This document shows, one piece after another, positions 1 to 8,434 of a DNA stretch of 64,000 nt. The stretch's first letter is position 1; each line of letters opens with the position of its first letter. The notes under the pieces are model-generated. The model saw only the letters and a list, made by a program, of their open reading frames with translations. It was not told where the DNA came from and did no database searches. Source of the DNA: Promineifilum sp. GTDB lineage: Bacteria; Chloroflexota; Anaerolineae; Promineifilales; Promineifilaceae. A program made the translations under genes and the position numbers. The stretch spans positions 1-64,000 of the forward strand of contig JAGOZU010000004.1 of NCBI GenBank assembly GCA_018058545.1. The letters are read 5' to 3'.

Positions 1-466
1 TTTGGGCCAGCACGCAGGCGTCGCCGCGCGCGTCCATCAGGCGCGGCCCACGAATGAAGACAGCCGGAAACGGTCGGGCTGACTCGTCCAGCGCCTCGAC
101 CCCGATGGGGGTGATGAAACTGTCCACCTGACGACCGAAGGCATTGCGCTCCACGTCGATATCCATGACGCCCAGCAGCGGCTGGTCACGACCGGCGGCG
201 GCGCTAATGCGCTTGGCCATGAAGATCATCCCGGCGCACGTGCCCCAGACTGGTTTTTCGGCCGCGAACCGGCGCAGGGCGTCGGTCATGTGATAGGTCT
301 CGGCCAGTTTGCCGATGGTGGTGCTCTCCCCACCGGGGATGATGAGGCCGTCCAGTTCCTCCAGGTCTTGCGGCAGCCGTACTTCCACCGCCTCCGCACC
401 CAGTTCGCGCAGCTTGTTGATATGTTCGATAAACGCGCCTTGCAGCGCCAAAACGCCGATCTTCAT
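1..466 (-). CDS. pdxT: Pyridoxal 5'-phosphate synthase glutaminase subunit PdxT (partial)
   Basis: This is the glutaminase subunit that supplies ammonia to the PdxS synthase in the DXP-independent vitamin B6 pathway. Translating the minus strand from the ATG at 466 gives MKIGVLALQGAF, then IIPGGESTTIGKL near residue 45 and VWGTCAGMIFMA near residue 78. These are the oxyanion and nucleophile (Cys) signatures of class I glutamine amidotransferases of the PdxT type. A GGAGAAG ribosome-binding site lies just upstream of the ATG. About 155 codons are present and the frame is still open at base 1, so the C-terminal catalytic His/Glu lie outside the window. It is 80 bp downstream of asnS on the same strand. 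PdxS is not in the window; it may lie to the left. Confidence 0.93.
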   Translation of the reverse strand, partial: MKIGVLALQGAFIEHINKLRELGAEAVEVRLPQDLEELDGLIIPGGESTTIGKLAETYHMTDALRRFAAEKPVWGTCAGMIFMAKRISAAAGRDQPLLGVMDIDVERNAFGRQVDSFITPIGVEALDESARPFPAVFIRGPRLMDARGDACVLAQ

Positions 467-546
467 AACTTCTCCAGCGAAAGGTTTATCCGCAAGACTC
501 GTAGTTGACATAACTCATTAAGTCTGCAGATGCCCCTCTCCCTAAT

Positions 547-1884
547 CTACGGTGTCAGTCGATTGAGTGTGCGCGGGAAGGGGATGGTCTGGCGGATATG
601 GTCAATACCGCATATCCAGGCCACCGTCCGTTCCAGCCCCAGACCGAAGCCGCTGTGAGGCACGCTGCCGAAGCGGCGCAGTTCGATGTACCATTTGTAG
701 TTTGCCTCGGGCAATTCATGCCGCCGGATGGCCTCGAGAAGCAGGTCAGGGTCGCTCATGCGCTCGGAGCCGCCGATGATCTCGCCGTATCCTTCGGGAG
801 CCAGCAGATCGACGCTCTTGCAGACCTCCGGCCGGCCGGGCCAGGGTTCCATATAGAAGGCTTTGACGGCCGATGGGTAGCCATAGACGAAAACCGGTTT
901 CTCGAACTGCTTGGTCAACTCTGTCTCGTGCGGCGATCCGAAGTCATCCCCCCACTCGATGGCCAGGCTCTCCTTCAGTTCGGGATCGTCGGTCGCCTCG
1001 CGTATCGCGTGCAGGCGTTCGATAGCCTCATCGTAGCTGATGCGGGGGAACGGCGCGGTCACCTTGCGCAGGGCGGTGAGATCGCGCCCCAGCAACTCCA
1101 GCTCGGCGGCGCGCTTCTCCAGCGTGGTCTGCACGATATAGGAGATGAACGCCTCCTCCAAAACCATCAGATCGTCGAGATCGCAATAGGCCAACTCCGG
1201 CTCCACCATCCAGAACTCGGCCAGATGGCGGCGGGTCTTGCTTTTCTCGGCGCGGAAGGTGGGGCCGAAGCAGTAGACCTTGCCGAAGGACATGATGGTG
1301 GCCTCGCTGTAGAGCTGACCGGTTTGCGCCAGGTAGGCCTTCTCATCAAAGTAGCCGACCTCGAACAGGTTGCTCGTGCCCTCGGCCGCGCTAGGGGTCA
1401 GGATCGGAGTGTCGATATTGATGAAGCCGTTGTCGTCAAAGAAGTCGATGATCGCTCGCTTGATCGTGGCCCGAACGCGCATGATGGCCCATTGCTGGTT
1501 TGAGCGTAGCCATAAATGCCGGTTATCCATCAGGAACTCAACGCCATGCTCCTTGGGGGTGATGGGGTAATCGACGGCATTTTGAATGATATGAGCTTCC
1601 TCGATACCGATTTCATAACCGGCAGGGATGCCGGGAGCGCGATCATTGGTGCGAACCGTGCCGGTGACGATGAGCGATGATTCCTGGCCCAGATGGGCCA
1701 GCTGCTCGAACAACTCGTCGCCGATTTCGGGGCGATAGGCCACGGCCTGGGTGATCCCCGTGCCGTCGCGCAGGCGCAGGAAGAGCAGCTTGCCTTTGTG
1801 GGTGCTGGCATAGAGCCAGCCCTTGACGGTGACGCGCTCACCGACATGCTCGGCGATACGTTCAATGGTGAAGGGGGTGGTCAT
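547..1884 (-). CDS. asnS: Asparaginyl-tRNA synthetase
   Basis: AsnRS charges tRNA-Asn with asparagine in the cytoplasm. The 445-residue product has the expected class IIb layout. An N-terminal OB-fold anticodon-binding domain covers about residues 15-105 ([22 protein letters not shown]). The catalytic core follows, with motif 2 ([21 protein letters not shown] region, about 215-240) and motif 3 ([15 protein letters not shown], near residue 415). Asn rather than Asp specificity is inferred from overall resemblance to AsnRS. Length is close to the family norm. AGGAG lies just before the ATG. It probably forms a short transcription unit with pdxT. Confidence 0.96.
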   Translation of the reverse strand: MTTPFTIERIAEHVGERVTVKGWLYASTHKGKLLFLRLRDGTGITQAVAYRPEIGDELFEQLAHLGQESSLIVTGTVRTNDRAPGIPAGYEIGIEEAHIIQNAVDYPITPKEHGVEFLMDNRHLWLRSNQQWAIMRVRATIKRAIIDFFDDNGFINIDTPILTPSAAEGTSNLFEVGYFDEKAYLAQTGQLYSEATIMSFGKVYCFGPTFRAEKSKTRRHLAEFWMVEPELAYCDLDDLMVLEEAFISYIVQTTLEKRAAELELLGRDLTALRKVTAPFPRISYDEAIERLHAIREATDDPELKESLAIEWGDDFGSPHETELTKQFEKPVFVYGYPSAVKAFYMEPWPGRPEVCKSVDLLAPEGYGEIIGGSERMSDPDLLLEAIRRHELPEANYKWYIELRRFGSVPHSGFGLGLERTVAWICGIDHIRQTIPFPRTLNRLTP

Positions 1885-2017
1885 TCAACTCTCCTAACAT
1901 TAGGTGGGGCAATTCCATAATAAATTCGATCGATGAGTATATCAGACAGGCGGTCGTTCCTGAAATCCGACCCGTTGTTGTTTCCGCCGCAATCCGCCCC
2001 ATCCGCGGGCCACGCGC

Positions 2018-3268
2018 CTACTTCTGGCTGACGATATATCCCGCCAGCCGGGGCAAAAACGGCTCCAGTTCATAGCTCTCCCAGGCGCGGCCGCCGCTGG
2101 CCGTAAAGAGTGCGTAGCCGATCACGTAAGAGTCCTGACGTGCCTCGTTGTCGACCCATTGCAATTGGTTCAGATATGCAGTCTGCCCGTCAGGCCCCCA
2201 CCCTTGTTCGACCCAGAAATCCTGAAAATCCTGCCAGCCCAGCCCGTCCGGCCCCGGCCGATTGCCGAGGATGCCGTCGATGCCCGCCTCGGAGATGACC
2301 AGCGGCACGACCAGCCCGCGCGGTTCCAGCACGTCGCGATAGAACCAGCGATAGCGAAACATCAACGGCCCCCGGTCAGGATAGGTGGGGTAGCCGGGCA
2401 ATGGATCGCCATAGAGGAAGGTCAGGTCCGGCGCGGCATATTCATGCAGCGTCAGAATGCCGCCGTGGCGCTTGGCCTCCTCGATGGCCGGGACGAACAA
2501 CTCAAACTCATTCAGCTCCGGCACGCCGGTGGAGAAGCCGCCAACGGCCGCGCGCAAGCCGTGGGCTGCCAGTTGTCGCACGCGCTCGGCCTCGAACCGG
2601 GCGTACCAGTCCATCCGATCCATGTTGGGATCCGGTTCGTTCCAGCCTTCCCAATAGTCAACGGCGGGGTGAAGGCGCATTTGCGGCAGTTGCCGGGCCA
2701 CCAGCGCCGCCGCGGCCGCCTCAGGCTCCCCGTTGTAATCCTGCGGATCGATCGAAAAACGGCCGATCGTCACCGTCGACGGCGACACGGCCTTCACCTC
2801 GGCCAGGAAGCCTAGATCATCCACGCCCTTCACCACCGCCGGTTGCGCCGCGCGAACGAATTCGAGGATGGCATCACTGTTGGGCCGAGCCACATGAAGG
2901 CCCATCTTGCTGGGACCGAGTTCGGGGCGCGGCGAATAGTCGGGGATATTGCTGATATAGGGGGTGGCGACGGGAACGGTGGGTGGCGGAGGTGCCGGCT
3001 CGCTGGTTGGTTCCGGTTCGACCGTCGGCGACGGGATGGCAGTGGGCGCATGACCGCCTCCGGGGACGAGAGGCACGAAGACCTCGGCCGTCGCAACCCC
3101 TGTGGCGGCGGCTGGTGTCGGAGGGTTGGCCGTCGCGGCCATCGGCACGCTGGTGGCCGGCACTTCTGTGACGACGATGGGAGTCGACGAGAGCGAGCTA
3201 TCGGGGTTTTGGCCATCGCAGGCCACCATGATCAGCGTTAGCAGGACCGCCAGGATCAGTCTAATCAT
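2018..3268 (-). CDS. Lipid-anchored glycoside-hydrolase-like TIM-barrel protein
   Basis: The 416-residue product starts with a hydrophobic signal ending in IMVAC (Cys17, lipobox), followed by a Thr/Pro/Ala-rich linker to about residue 105 and then a globular domain. That domain contains WEGWNEPDPN (near residue 213) and VISEAGIDG (near residue 332). These resemble the acid/base Glu after strand 4 and the nucleophile Glu after strand 7 of clan A glycosidases (GH5/GH39-like). Substrate is unknown. It should sit on the outer face of the membrane. The next gene upstream encodes a GT39-type glycosyltransferase 72 bp away, so both may act on a surface glycan. The family assignment rests on motifs only. 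Confidence 0.7.
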   Translation of the reverse strand: MIRLILAVLLTLIMVACDGQNPDSSLSSTPIVVTEVPATSVPMAATANPPTPAAATGVATAEVFVPLVPGGGHAPTAIPSPTVEPEPTSEPAPPPPTVPVATPYISNIPDYSPRPELGPSKMGLHVARPNSDAILEFVRAAQPAVVKGVDDLGFLAEVKAVSPSTVTIGRFSIDPQDYNGEPEAAAAALVARQLPQMRLHPAVDYWEGWNEPDPNMDRMDWYARFEAERVRQLAAHGLRAAVGGFSTGVPELNEFELFVPAIEEAKRHGGILTLHEYAAPDLTFLYGDPLPGYPTYPDRGPLMFRYRWFYRDVLEPRGLVVPLVISEAGIDGILGNRPGPDGLGWQDFQDFWVEQGWGPDGQTAYLNQLQWVDNEARQDSYVIGYALFTASGGRAWESYELEPFLPRLAGYIVSQK

Positions 3269-3340
3269 CGGCTCTCAAGCATATCTCATCGTCTACAGCC
3301 GGGCATCTCCCCTCAGCGGCCGCTTATCGGCTTCGCGCGC

Positions 3341-5779
3341 TCAATCCGTCCCGACGACTATCTCGACGGTCGTCAAAACCACATGGTCGGCCATAGGTTC
3401 GCCGTCAGAATCGAGAACCGGCAGCCGTTGTCCCGAAATCGGATCATACAGCCCCACTTCGATCCGGTATGTGCCGGGCGACGCACCGACTGCGACGGGA
3501 ATGGCATATTCATCGACGATGACCTCCCCCTCGCGCCAGGTAGTCGTTGGCCGCTTGTTGGCTGCCGGTTCATTGTCGGCTTGTCCCCACAGAAAATTTC
3601 CGCTATCGGCGTTGAACACGTCGCCCAGCAGGTGAGTGAAGACCTTGTAGCGCTGCGCTGTGCCGCCATCCGAGGACCAGTAGAGCGTCAGCTTGATCGC
3701 CTCGCCTGGCCGGACGGCCGTCTCCGGCAAATCGAAGCCCAGCAGTCGGATACCCTCGCCAAACGAGGTATCGACCCGATTGGGTATCGCCACGTCGTCG
3801 AGGGTGAGAAACTCCGTCTGCCTCCGGGTCACTGACAGTTCCCCAAATACAGCCGGTTGGCCATCGGCATCGATAACGAAGAAGTGATACGCGCCCGACG
3901 GCGCTTCCGGCGGCACGATAAAATCGACCTGCAACCGACTGAGATCATCGGTCGCCGGCAGAGTTACGGCCGTCGGCTGCCACAGGTTACCGCCCGCGTC
4001 GATCAACCCCACTTCGGTCATGACCTCACTCGTGCCGGTCTTGTAGAGGAACAGGTGAATCACATCGTTGCTTTTGAAATCGCGGGCTTGTTGGGCGTAG
4101 CCGGTCAGGCGATTTCCCCCGGTCAGCGGAATGTCAAGCGAATTGGGCGGCTCGCTCTCCGTCAGGTTGTCGGCCAGTGCCGCCCGCTCGGCCGTTCGCG
4201 TGTAGAGCGTCAGGGCCATATCCTCGTATGGGTATTCGCGAACGGCCGTGGCCCGTTCCGCCAGCCAAGCGGGGATATGCCGCTGCGGATCGCCGCCCGC
4301 GCTGTAGGGTGTCGTCACCAGCCATACGGCGTCATGCTCGTCCCAGATGGGCTGCAGAAAGTCGCCGGCCGCCTCCGGCGTCATCGTCCACAAATGAGGC
4401 ACGCCGCGCCACTGATCGGGATAGTGGTAGGCGAAGACTGGCCAATCGGTGTCGGTGCAGAGGATGACGGCATCGCCCGGTCGCCGGTAGGCGTCGATGG
4501 TGCTGACCAGCGAGGAATAATCGTCGGTCAACACCCGTCCGGGATAATAGGGGCGCATTCCCACGAACGACACGACCAGCATGAACGCCGCCAGGATGAT
4601 CGTCACGATCCGCCCGGCGGCCGCCCCGGTCGTGCCGGCGAAGGCTCGTCGCCCCAGCCAATCGCCCAACGCTGCCAATCCCCACGCCAGCAATATGCTG
4701 TAGAACGACGTGAAGATGACCAGATAGCGCGGATTAAAGGGCGGATTATAGAAGTTCTGCTTCGGCAGCGAGACAATGTAAACGATCGCCGCCGGCAGGA
4801 TCAACACCACCAGCAACAGGGTCAAATCTCGTGCCGCCCGCCCTCGCCAGTCACGCTCCCCCTCCTCATTCGTCATTCGTAATTCATTATTCGAAATTCT
4901 GCCCAAGATGGCCGCAACCGCCGCCAGAAACACTCCCAGCGCCGGCATCGTCAGCCGGTTGAATTGGGCCACATCGACCGGGATACCGACAGTCAGCACC
5001 GTCCAGTAAATATGGAGGAAATCGATCAGGCTGATTGGCGTGGCCGCGGCCGTGCTGAGGAACCCGCCGGCCGCGTACCACAGCCAGGGCAGGAAGAGTG
5101 CCGCCACCAGCGCCTGCAAGCCCGCCCAGTGAAGAAACGCTCGCCTTCGGTCTCGAGAGTCGCGCAGTACCCACAGCCAGGCGACGTTGATCGCCACCCA
5201 GACCGGCGCAAACAGGTAAAGCGTGTACAGCCCGGCGGCCGTGGCTCCCGCATAAAGCGTTGAATCGCGAGGTCGACCGCGGTCCCACACCCGCCGCGCC
5301 GCCCAGACCGCCAGGACGGCCAACAGCGATGCCAGAGCGTACATGCGAATCTCTTGCGACCAGGCGATAGCGAAGCGCGAGGTGGCCAGGAAGAGCGCCG
5401 CCAGAAGGCCCGCCATCGTCGCTCCGCCGGGAGAGAGCGTGCCGCGTGCCATCCGGCGGCCGAGGGCATAAGTCAGGGCGACGGTCAGCGTGCCTAGCAA
5501 AGCGGAGAGCAACCGCAAGCCGGCTTCACCGTCGCCGCTCAGCAGTCGCCACAGATGCAACAATTCGAAATACAGGGGAGGGTGGACATCGTTGCCGGTC
5601 TGGCGCAAGATGTCGGCCGCGGAGAAACGGGACACCCAGACCGACCAGCCTTCATCCCACCACACGCGCTGCTCGCCGATGCGATGAACGCGCAGGAAGA
5701 AGCTGAGCAAAATAACGCCGACCGCCATCCAAAGACGGCCATACGCGTGGTCTGAGTCAAGTCGCCGGTGTTGGATCAT
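3341..5779 (-). CDS. GT39-type membrane glycosyltransferase with C-terminal soluble domain
   Basis: The 812-residue product begins with a transmembrane helix followed by VWWDEGWSVW, the acidic first-loop motif of PMT/ArnT-like (GT39, PF13231) polyprenyl-phosphate-sugar transferases, then NDVHPPLYFELLH. About ten hydrophobic segments extend to about residue 430. The rest is a soluble, probably extracytoplasmic region ending in two beta-rich segments. Such enzymes transfer sugars from lipid carriers to proteins or glycans outside the membrane. An in-frame array of five seven-base repeats (4865-4899) encodes a hydrophilic SNNELRMTNEEG segment between two membrane helices, at about residues 294-305. 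It lies 38 bp downstream of the GH13 gene. The acceptor is unknown. Confidence 0.82.
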   Translation of the reverse strand: MIQHRRLDSDHAYGRLWMAVGVILLSFFLRVHRIGEQRVWWDEGWSVWVSRFSAADILRQTGNDVHPPLYFELLHLWRLLSGDGEAGLRLLSALLGTLTVALTYALGRRMARGTLSPGGATMAGLLAALFLATSRFAIAWSQEIRMYALASLLAVLAVWAARRVWDRGRPRDSTLYAGATAAGLYTLYLFAPVWVAINVAWLWVLRDSRDRRRAFLHWAGLQALVAALFLPWLWYAAGGFLSTAAATPISLIDFLHIYWTVLTVGIPVDVAQFNRLTMPALGVFLAAVAAILGRISNNELRMTNEEGERDWRGRAARDLTLLLVVLILPAAIVYIVSLPKQNFYNPPFNPRYLVIFTSFYSILLAWGLAALGDWLGRRAFAGTTGAAAGRIVTIILAAFMLVVSFVGMRPYYPGRVLTDDYSSLVSTIDAYRRPGDAVILCTDTDWPVFAYHYPDQWRGVPHLWTMTPEAAGDFLQPIWDEHDAVWLVTTPYSAGGDPQRHIPAWLAERATAVREYPYEDMALTLYTRTAERAALADNLTESEPPNSLDIPLTGGNRLTGYAQQARDFKSNDVIHLFLYKTGTSEVMTEVGLIDAGGNLWQPTAVTLPATDDLSRLQVDFIVPPEAPSGAYHFFVIDADGQPAVFGELSVTRRQTEFLTLDDVAIPNRVDTSFGEGIRLLGFDLPETAVRPGEAIKLTLYWSSDGGTAQRYKVFTHLLGDVFNADSGNFLWGQADNEPAANKRPTTTWREGEVIVDEYAIPVAVGASPGTYRIEVGLYDPISGQRLPVLDSDGEPMADHVVLTTVEIVVGTD
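4865..4899. repeat. Heptamer repeat array inside a coding sequence
   Basis: Five consecutive seven-base units are visible on the plus strand: CTCATTC, GTCATTC, GTAATTC, ATTATTC, GAAATTC. The 35 bp keep the frame of the glycosyltransferase gene. The array is AT-rich against a GC-rich background. A related array precedes dnaX at 50307-50341. Confidence 0.8.
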
Positions 5780-5817
5780 CCGGTTAGCTCGCGACCGATC
5801 TCCGTCCGTCGCGGCGA

Positions 5818-7533
5818 TCAGAGCACGGCCACATCGCCGCTCATTGCCGGCAATTGGAACGTCACCTTAGTGGCGCCCGAGACATATGGCACAGCGAAGG
5901 TTTGCGGCTCATCGCTCATGTTCAGCCCCACGATCACCACGTCGCCGCCATCCTCCCGCGCATAGGCGTAGGTCTTGGCTTCCGAGTTGAGGTGCAGCGT
6001 CCGACGACGGCCGCGCCACAGCGTCGGGTGCCGTCGGCGCAGGTGGCTCAGATGCCAGAAGGTCGAGCTTAAATCCGCGTCCTGCTCCTCGCCCCACAAC
6101 ATCGGCCGGCGGCACTCCTCCATCCCCTGGCTGCCTGGGTCATGGATGCCACGTCCTTGCGACACCCCCACCTCGGTTCCATTGTAGACGATGGGCGCGC
6201 CGCCAAGTGTGAACTGCACCAGCGCCGCCATTTTAAGCTTCCGCTTGTCGCCCCCCGCCCGATAGAGAAAGCGATCCATGTCGTGGTTATCCAGAAAGCT
6301 GGGGCGGCTGAACACGGATTGCTTCGGAAACCAGGCTTCGTGGCGATTGAGGAGCGCATCGAATCCGGCCAGACTCATCGTGCCGTGGGCGAAAGTATTG
6401 CGCAGGGCCTGGCATAGCAGGAAGTCGAGCGCGCCGTCGAAAAGTCCCGCATAGCGGGGATGCTCATCGGGTGAGCGCGTCAATTCGCCGAACATCCAGG
6501 CATCGGGCCGGATGCTGCGGGCGACCACCCGCACGTCGGTCCAAAAGTCGAACGACGGCCCATCGGCATGATCCAGTCGCAAGCCGTCGAAGCCGACATC
6601 GCCGAGCCAAAAGCCGACGCTACGCAACAGATGATCGCGCACTGCCGGGTTATCGACATTGAGCTTGGGCAGCTCGGGCAGGTCGAAATAGGCGACGTAC
6701 TCGTCGGGCCATCGCTTCCAGTAATACCAGTGATGGTAGGGGCTGGCGCGATTGGCCTTCGCCTCCTGAAAAGTGGCGTGCCCTCGGCCCCAGTGATTGC
6801 CCACGAAATCCAGCAACAGCCGTATGCCTCGCTCGTGGCTCTTGTCCACCAACTCGCGTATGTCGTCCATCGTCCCCAATCGGGGGTTGACGGTGAAATA
6901 GTCGGTGGCGTGATAGCCGTGATGGGTTTCATCGGGGAAGAACGGGTTGAGCCAAAGGGCGGTGAATCCCATCCCGGCGATGTAGTCGAGATGGTCGATG
7001 ATCCCCCGCAAGGTTCCGCCATGGATGTCGGACAGGCTGCTCACCGGGTTCCAGGCGCGGCCGTTACCGGGCGAGAAGCGGTCGGGAAAGACCTGATAGA
7101 TGATCGCCGGGAGCGCCCAGGCGGGCGGGCCGGAATCGCCCACGACATATGAGTACTCGGCGCCTTCGTCAGCCCAATAGATCTCGCCGCTATCGACATC
7201 GTGGGCGCGAATCTGATAGCGCACCAGCGTGCCGGCCGGATGGGCGGGCAGCTCGGCCTCCCAAACCTCAAAGTAGTTCCACAGCAGCAGGCTCCACTCC
7301 GTCTTCACCCGCCGCATGGGGATGACGGCCGCTTCCGGCTCCGTCACCAGGCAGACGACCTCGTCCACCGGCAGATCGGGGCCGATAGTGACGCCGGCGA
7401 CCGGTCGCTCCCCAGCGTGGGGCGAGCCGGGCGACAGGCGACGTTGGTGCCGGACGCCCTGCAAGGCTTGTTGCGCTAATTCGGCGCGTTTATCGATGTA
7501 GGCCATTCGGCCGAACAGGGTTTCTGGGGTCAT
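5818..7533 (-). CDS. GH13 alpha-amylase family enzyme (neopullulanase/cyclomaltodextrinase-like)
   Basis: The 571-residue cytoplasmic-looking protein has no signal peptide. An N-terminal beta domain (about 45-135) precedes the TIM barrel, which opens with AIIYQVFPDRF (about 144-153). The four conserved GH13 regions are present: DFVGNHWG (242-249), GLRLDHAD (317-324, nucleophile Asp321), FGELT (348-352, acid/base Glu350) and FLDNHD (413-418, Asp418). A short C-terminal beta domain follows. The layout fits intracellular enzymes that hydrolyse imported maltodextrins or cyclodextrins. With the nearby maltose-type importer and GH57 protein, this suggests alpha-glucan use. The exact linkage specificity cannot be read from sequence. 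Confidence 0.92.
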   Translation of the reverse strand: MTPETLFGRMAYIDKRAELAQQALQGVRHQRRLSPGSPHAGERPVAGVTIGPDLPVDEVVCLVTEPEAAVIPMRRVKTEWSLLLWNYFEVWEAELPAHPAGTLVRYQIRAHDVDSGEIYWADEGAEYSYVVGDSGPPAWALPAIIYQVFPDRFSPGNGRAWNPVSSLSDIHGGTLRGIIDHLDYIAGMGFTALWLNPFFPDETHHGYHATDYFTVNPRLGTMDDIRELVDKSHERGIRLLLDFVGNHWGRGHATFQEAKANRASPYHHWYYWKRWPDEYVAYFDLPELPKLNVDNPAVRDHLLRSVGFWLGDVGFDGLRLDHADGPSFDFWTDVRVVARSIRPDAWMFGELTRSPDEHPRYAGLFDGALDFLLCQALRNTFAHGTMSLAGFDALLNRHEAWFPKQSVFSRPSFLDNHDMDRFLYRAGGDKRKLKMAALVQFTLGGAPIVYNGTEVGVSQGRGIHDPGSQGMEECRRPMLWGEEQDADLSSTFWHLSHLRRRHPTLWRGRRRTLHLNSEAKTYAYAREDGGDVVIVGLNMSDEPQTFAVPYVSGATKVTFQLPAMSGDVAVL

Positions 7534-7581
7534 GGTTGGTTCTTCTTTGCCGGTCGTGTTGATCCGACGCGGCGCTTGTCT

Positions 7582-7974
7582 TTATTTTTCCAGCCGCTCG
7601 GCAATCAGATCGAGCACTCGGGAGATGTTCATCGGCTCCCCCGGAACGACATTCTTTTCATCGCCGTCATGCAGGTGGTAGGGGAAGTTGGGCAGATCGG
7701 GATAGTGTTCGGCGTTATCCCAGCGGATAAGCAGATTGTTGTCCGAATCCATCCAATGATAGCTATAGCGAGTTAGCTCCATATCATCTTCAACAGTAAT
7801 CCGGGCATATTCCATTATTTCAAGACGGCTATTGTCAATGAACGAGGCGATGACACGAATATAGGCATCATAATCACTCGAACGCTGCCTAGTGATCTGA
7901 TGCGATGCAATAATTGGATTGGCAACGATCGTCGTCTTGATAACGATTAGATATTCGGTCGGGTTCACGCTCAA
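7582..7974 (-). CDS. TumE-like toxin (DUF6516 family) of a toxin-antitoxin pair
   Basis: The 130-residue protein carries the pattern YSYHWMDSDNNLLIRWDNAEHYP (about 75-97) followed by FPYHLHDG. I recognise this as the signature of DUF6516, whose members are annotated as TumE toxins. The ATG overlaps the stop of the upstream 108-residue gene by four bases, the arrangement usual for type II modules with the antitoxin first. The molecular target of this family is not evident from the sequence. The pair sits between two glycoside-hydrolase genes. Toxic activity is inferred from family and gene order only. Confidence 0.72.
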   Translation of the reverse strand: MSVNPTEYLIVIKTTIVANPIIASHQITRQRSSDYDAYIRVIASFIDNSRLEIMEYARITVEDDMELTRYSYHWMDSDNNLLIRWDNAEHYPDLPNFPYHLHDGDEKNVVPGEPMNISRVLDLIAERLEK

Positions 7975-8297
7975 TCCGTCAAGAGTGACAGCCTGCTTAT
8001 AGCCCCGGAATACATATCATATAATGAGGCCCATTCCATAAAGTCCATCGCATCGCCCATTTCCCCCGCCCGAAACCGCTCATAAAATACCTGGGAGTCC
8101 ATCGTGTAGCGCGCTTCGAATTCGTCAAGATCCAAGCGTAACTGGTCTATGAGGGCTTTCTCCTCGGCCGCCTCCTGGGCAAAGACTTTAATCAGCACAC
8201 GATCCATCAATTCACTGGCTTGCCCGGATTCGTATAGCTTGATCAGCCGTTCCAATCGCGATAAGCGGGTTTCAGCGTGCAGTTCGGCCGTATCCAT
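7971..8297 (-). CDS. Putative antitoxin partner of the TumE-like protein
   Basis: This 108-residue acidic, helix-rich protein contains LSRLERLIKLYESG near the N-terminus and AMDFMEWASLYDMY near the C-terminus. Similar small proteins commonly precede DUF6516 genes. It has no recognisable DNA-binding fold. The four-base ATGA overlap with the downstream toxin-like gene implies coupled translation. The antitoxin role is inferred from position. Confidence 0.65.
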   Translation of the reverse strand: MDTAELHAETRLSRLERLIKLYESGQASELMDRVLIKVFAQEAAEEKALIDQLRLDLDEFEARYTMDSQVFYERFRAGEMGDAMDFMEWASLYDMYSGAISRLSLLTD

Positions 8298-8380
8298 AGG
8301 TCACCTCAGCATTCGATCATCTTTGTTGAGCCACATTAATTATAGCGAAGATGGAGCCATGCGGCAGGGACGGGTATTGC

Positions 8381-8422
8381 CCTCATGTGACGGGCACTTT
8401 CAGCAGCGCCCGTCACATGAGG
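8381..8422 (-). terminator. Hairpin after the GH57 gene
   Basis: A perfect 15-bp stem (8381-8395 with 8408-8422) encloses a 12-nt loop. It sits 12 bp past the stop of the GH57 gene and upstream of the toxin-antitoxin pair. No clear T-run follows on the minus strand, so it may be a weak terminator or an RNA-processing hairpin. Confidence 0.65.
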
Positions 8423-8434
8423 CTGACGATCGTG

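Noticed and set aside
4865-4899. Seven-base arrays considered as CRISPR or as minisatellite-type tandem repeats
   Set aside because: Units are 7 bp with no spacers, far from CRISPR size, and too degenerate and short for a minisatellite. No cas genes are present.
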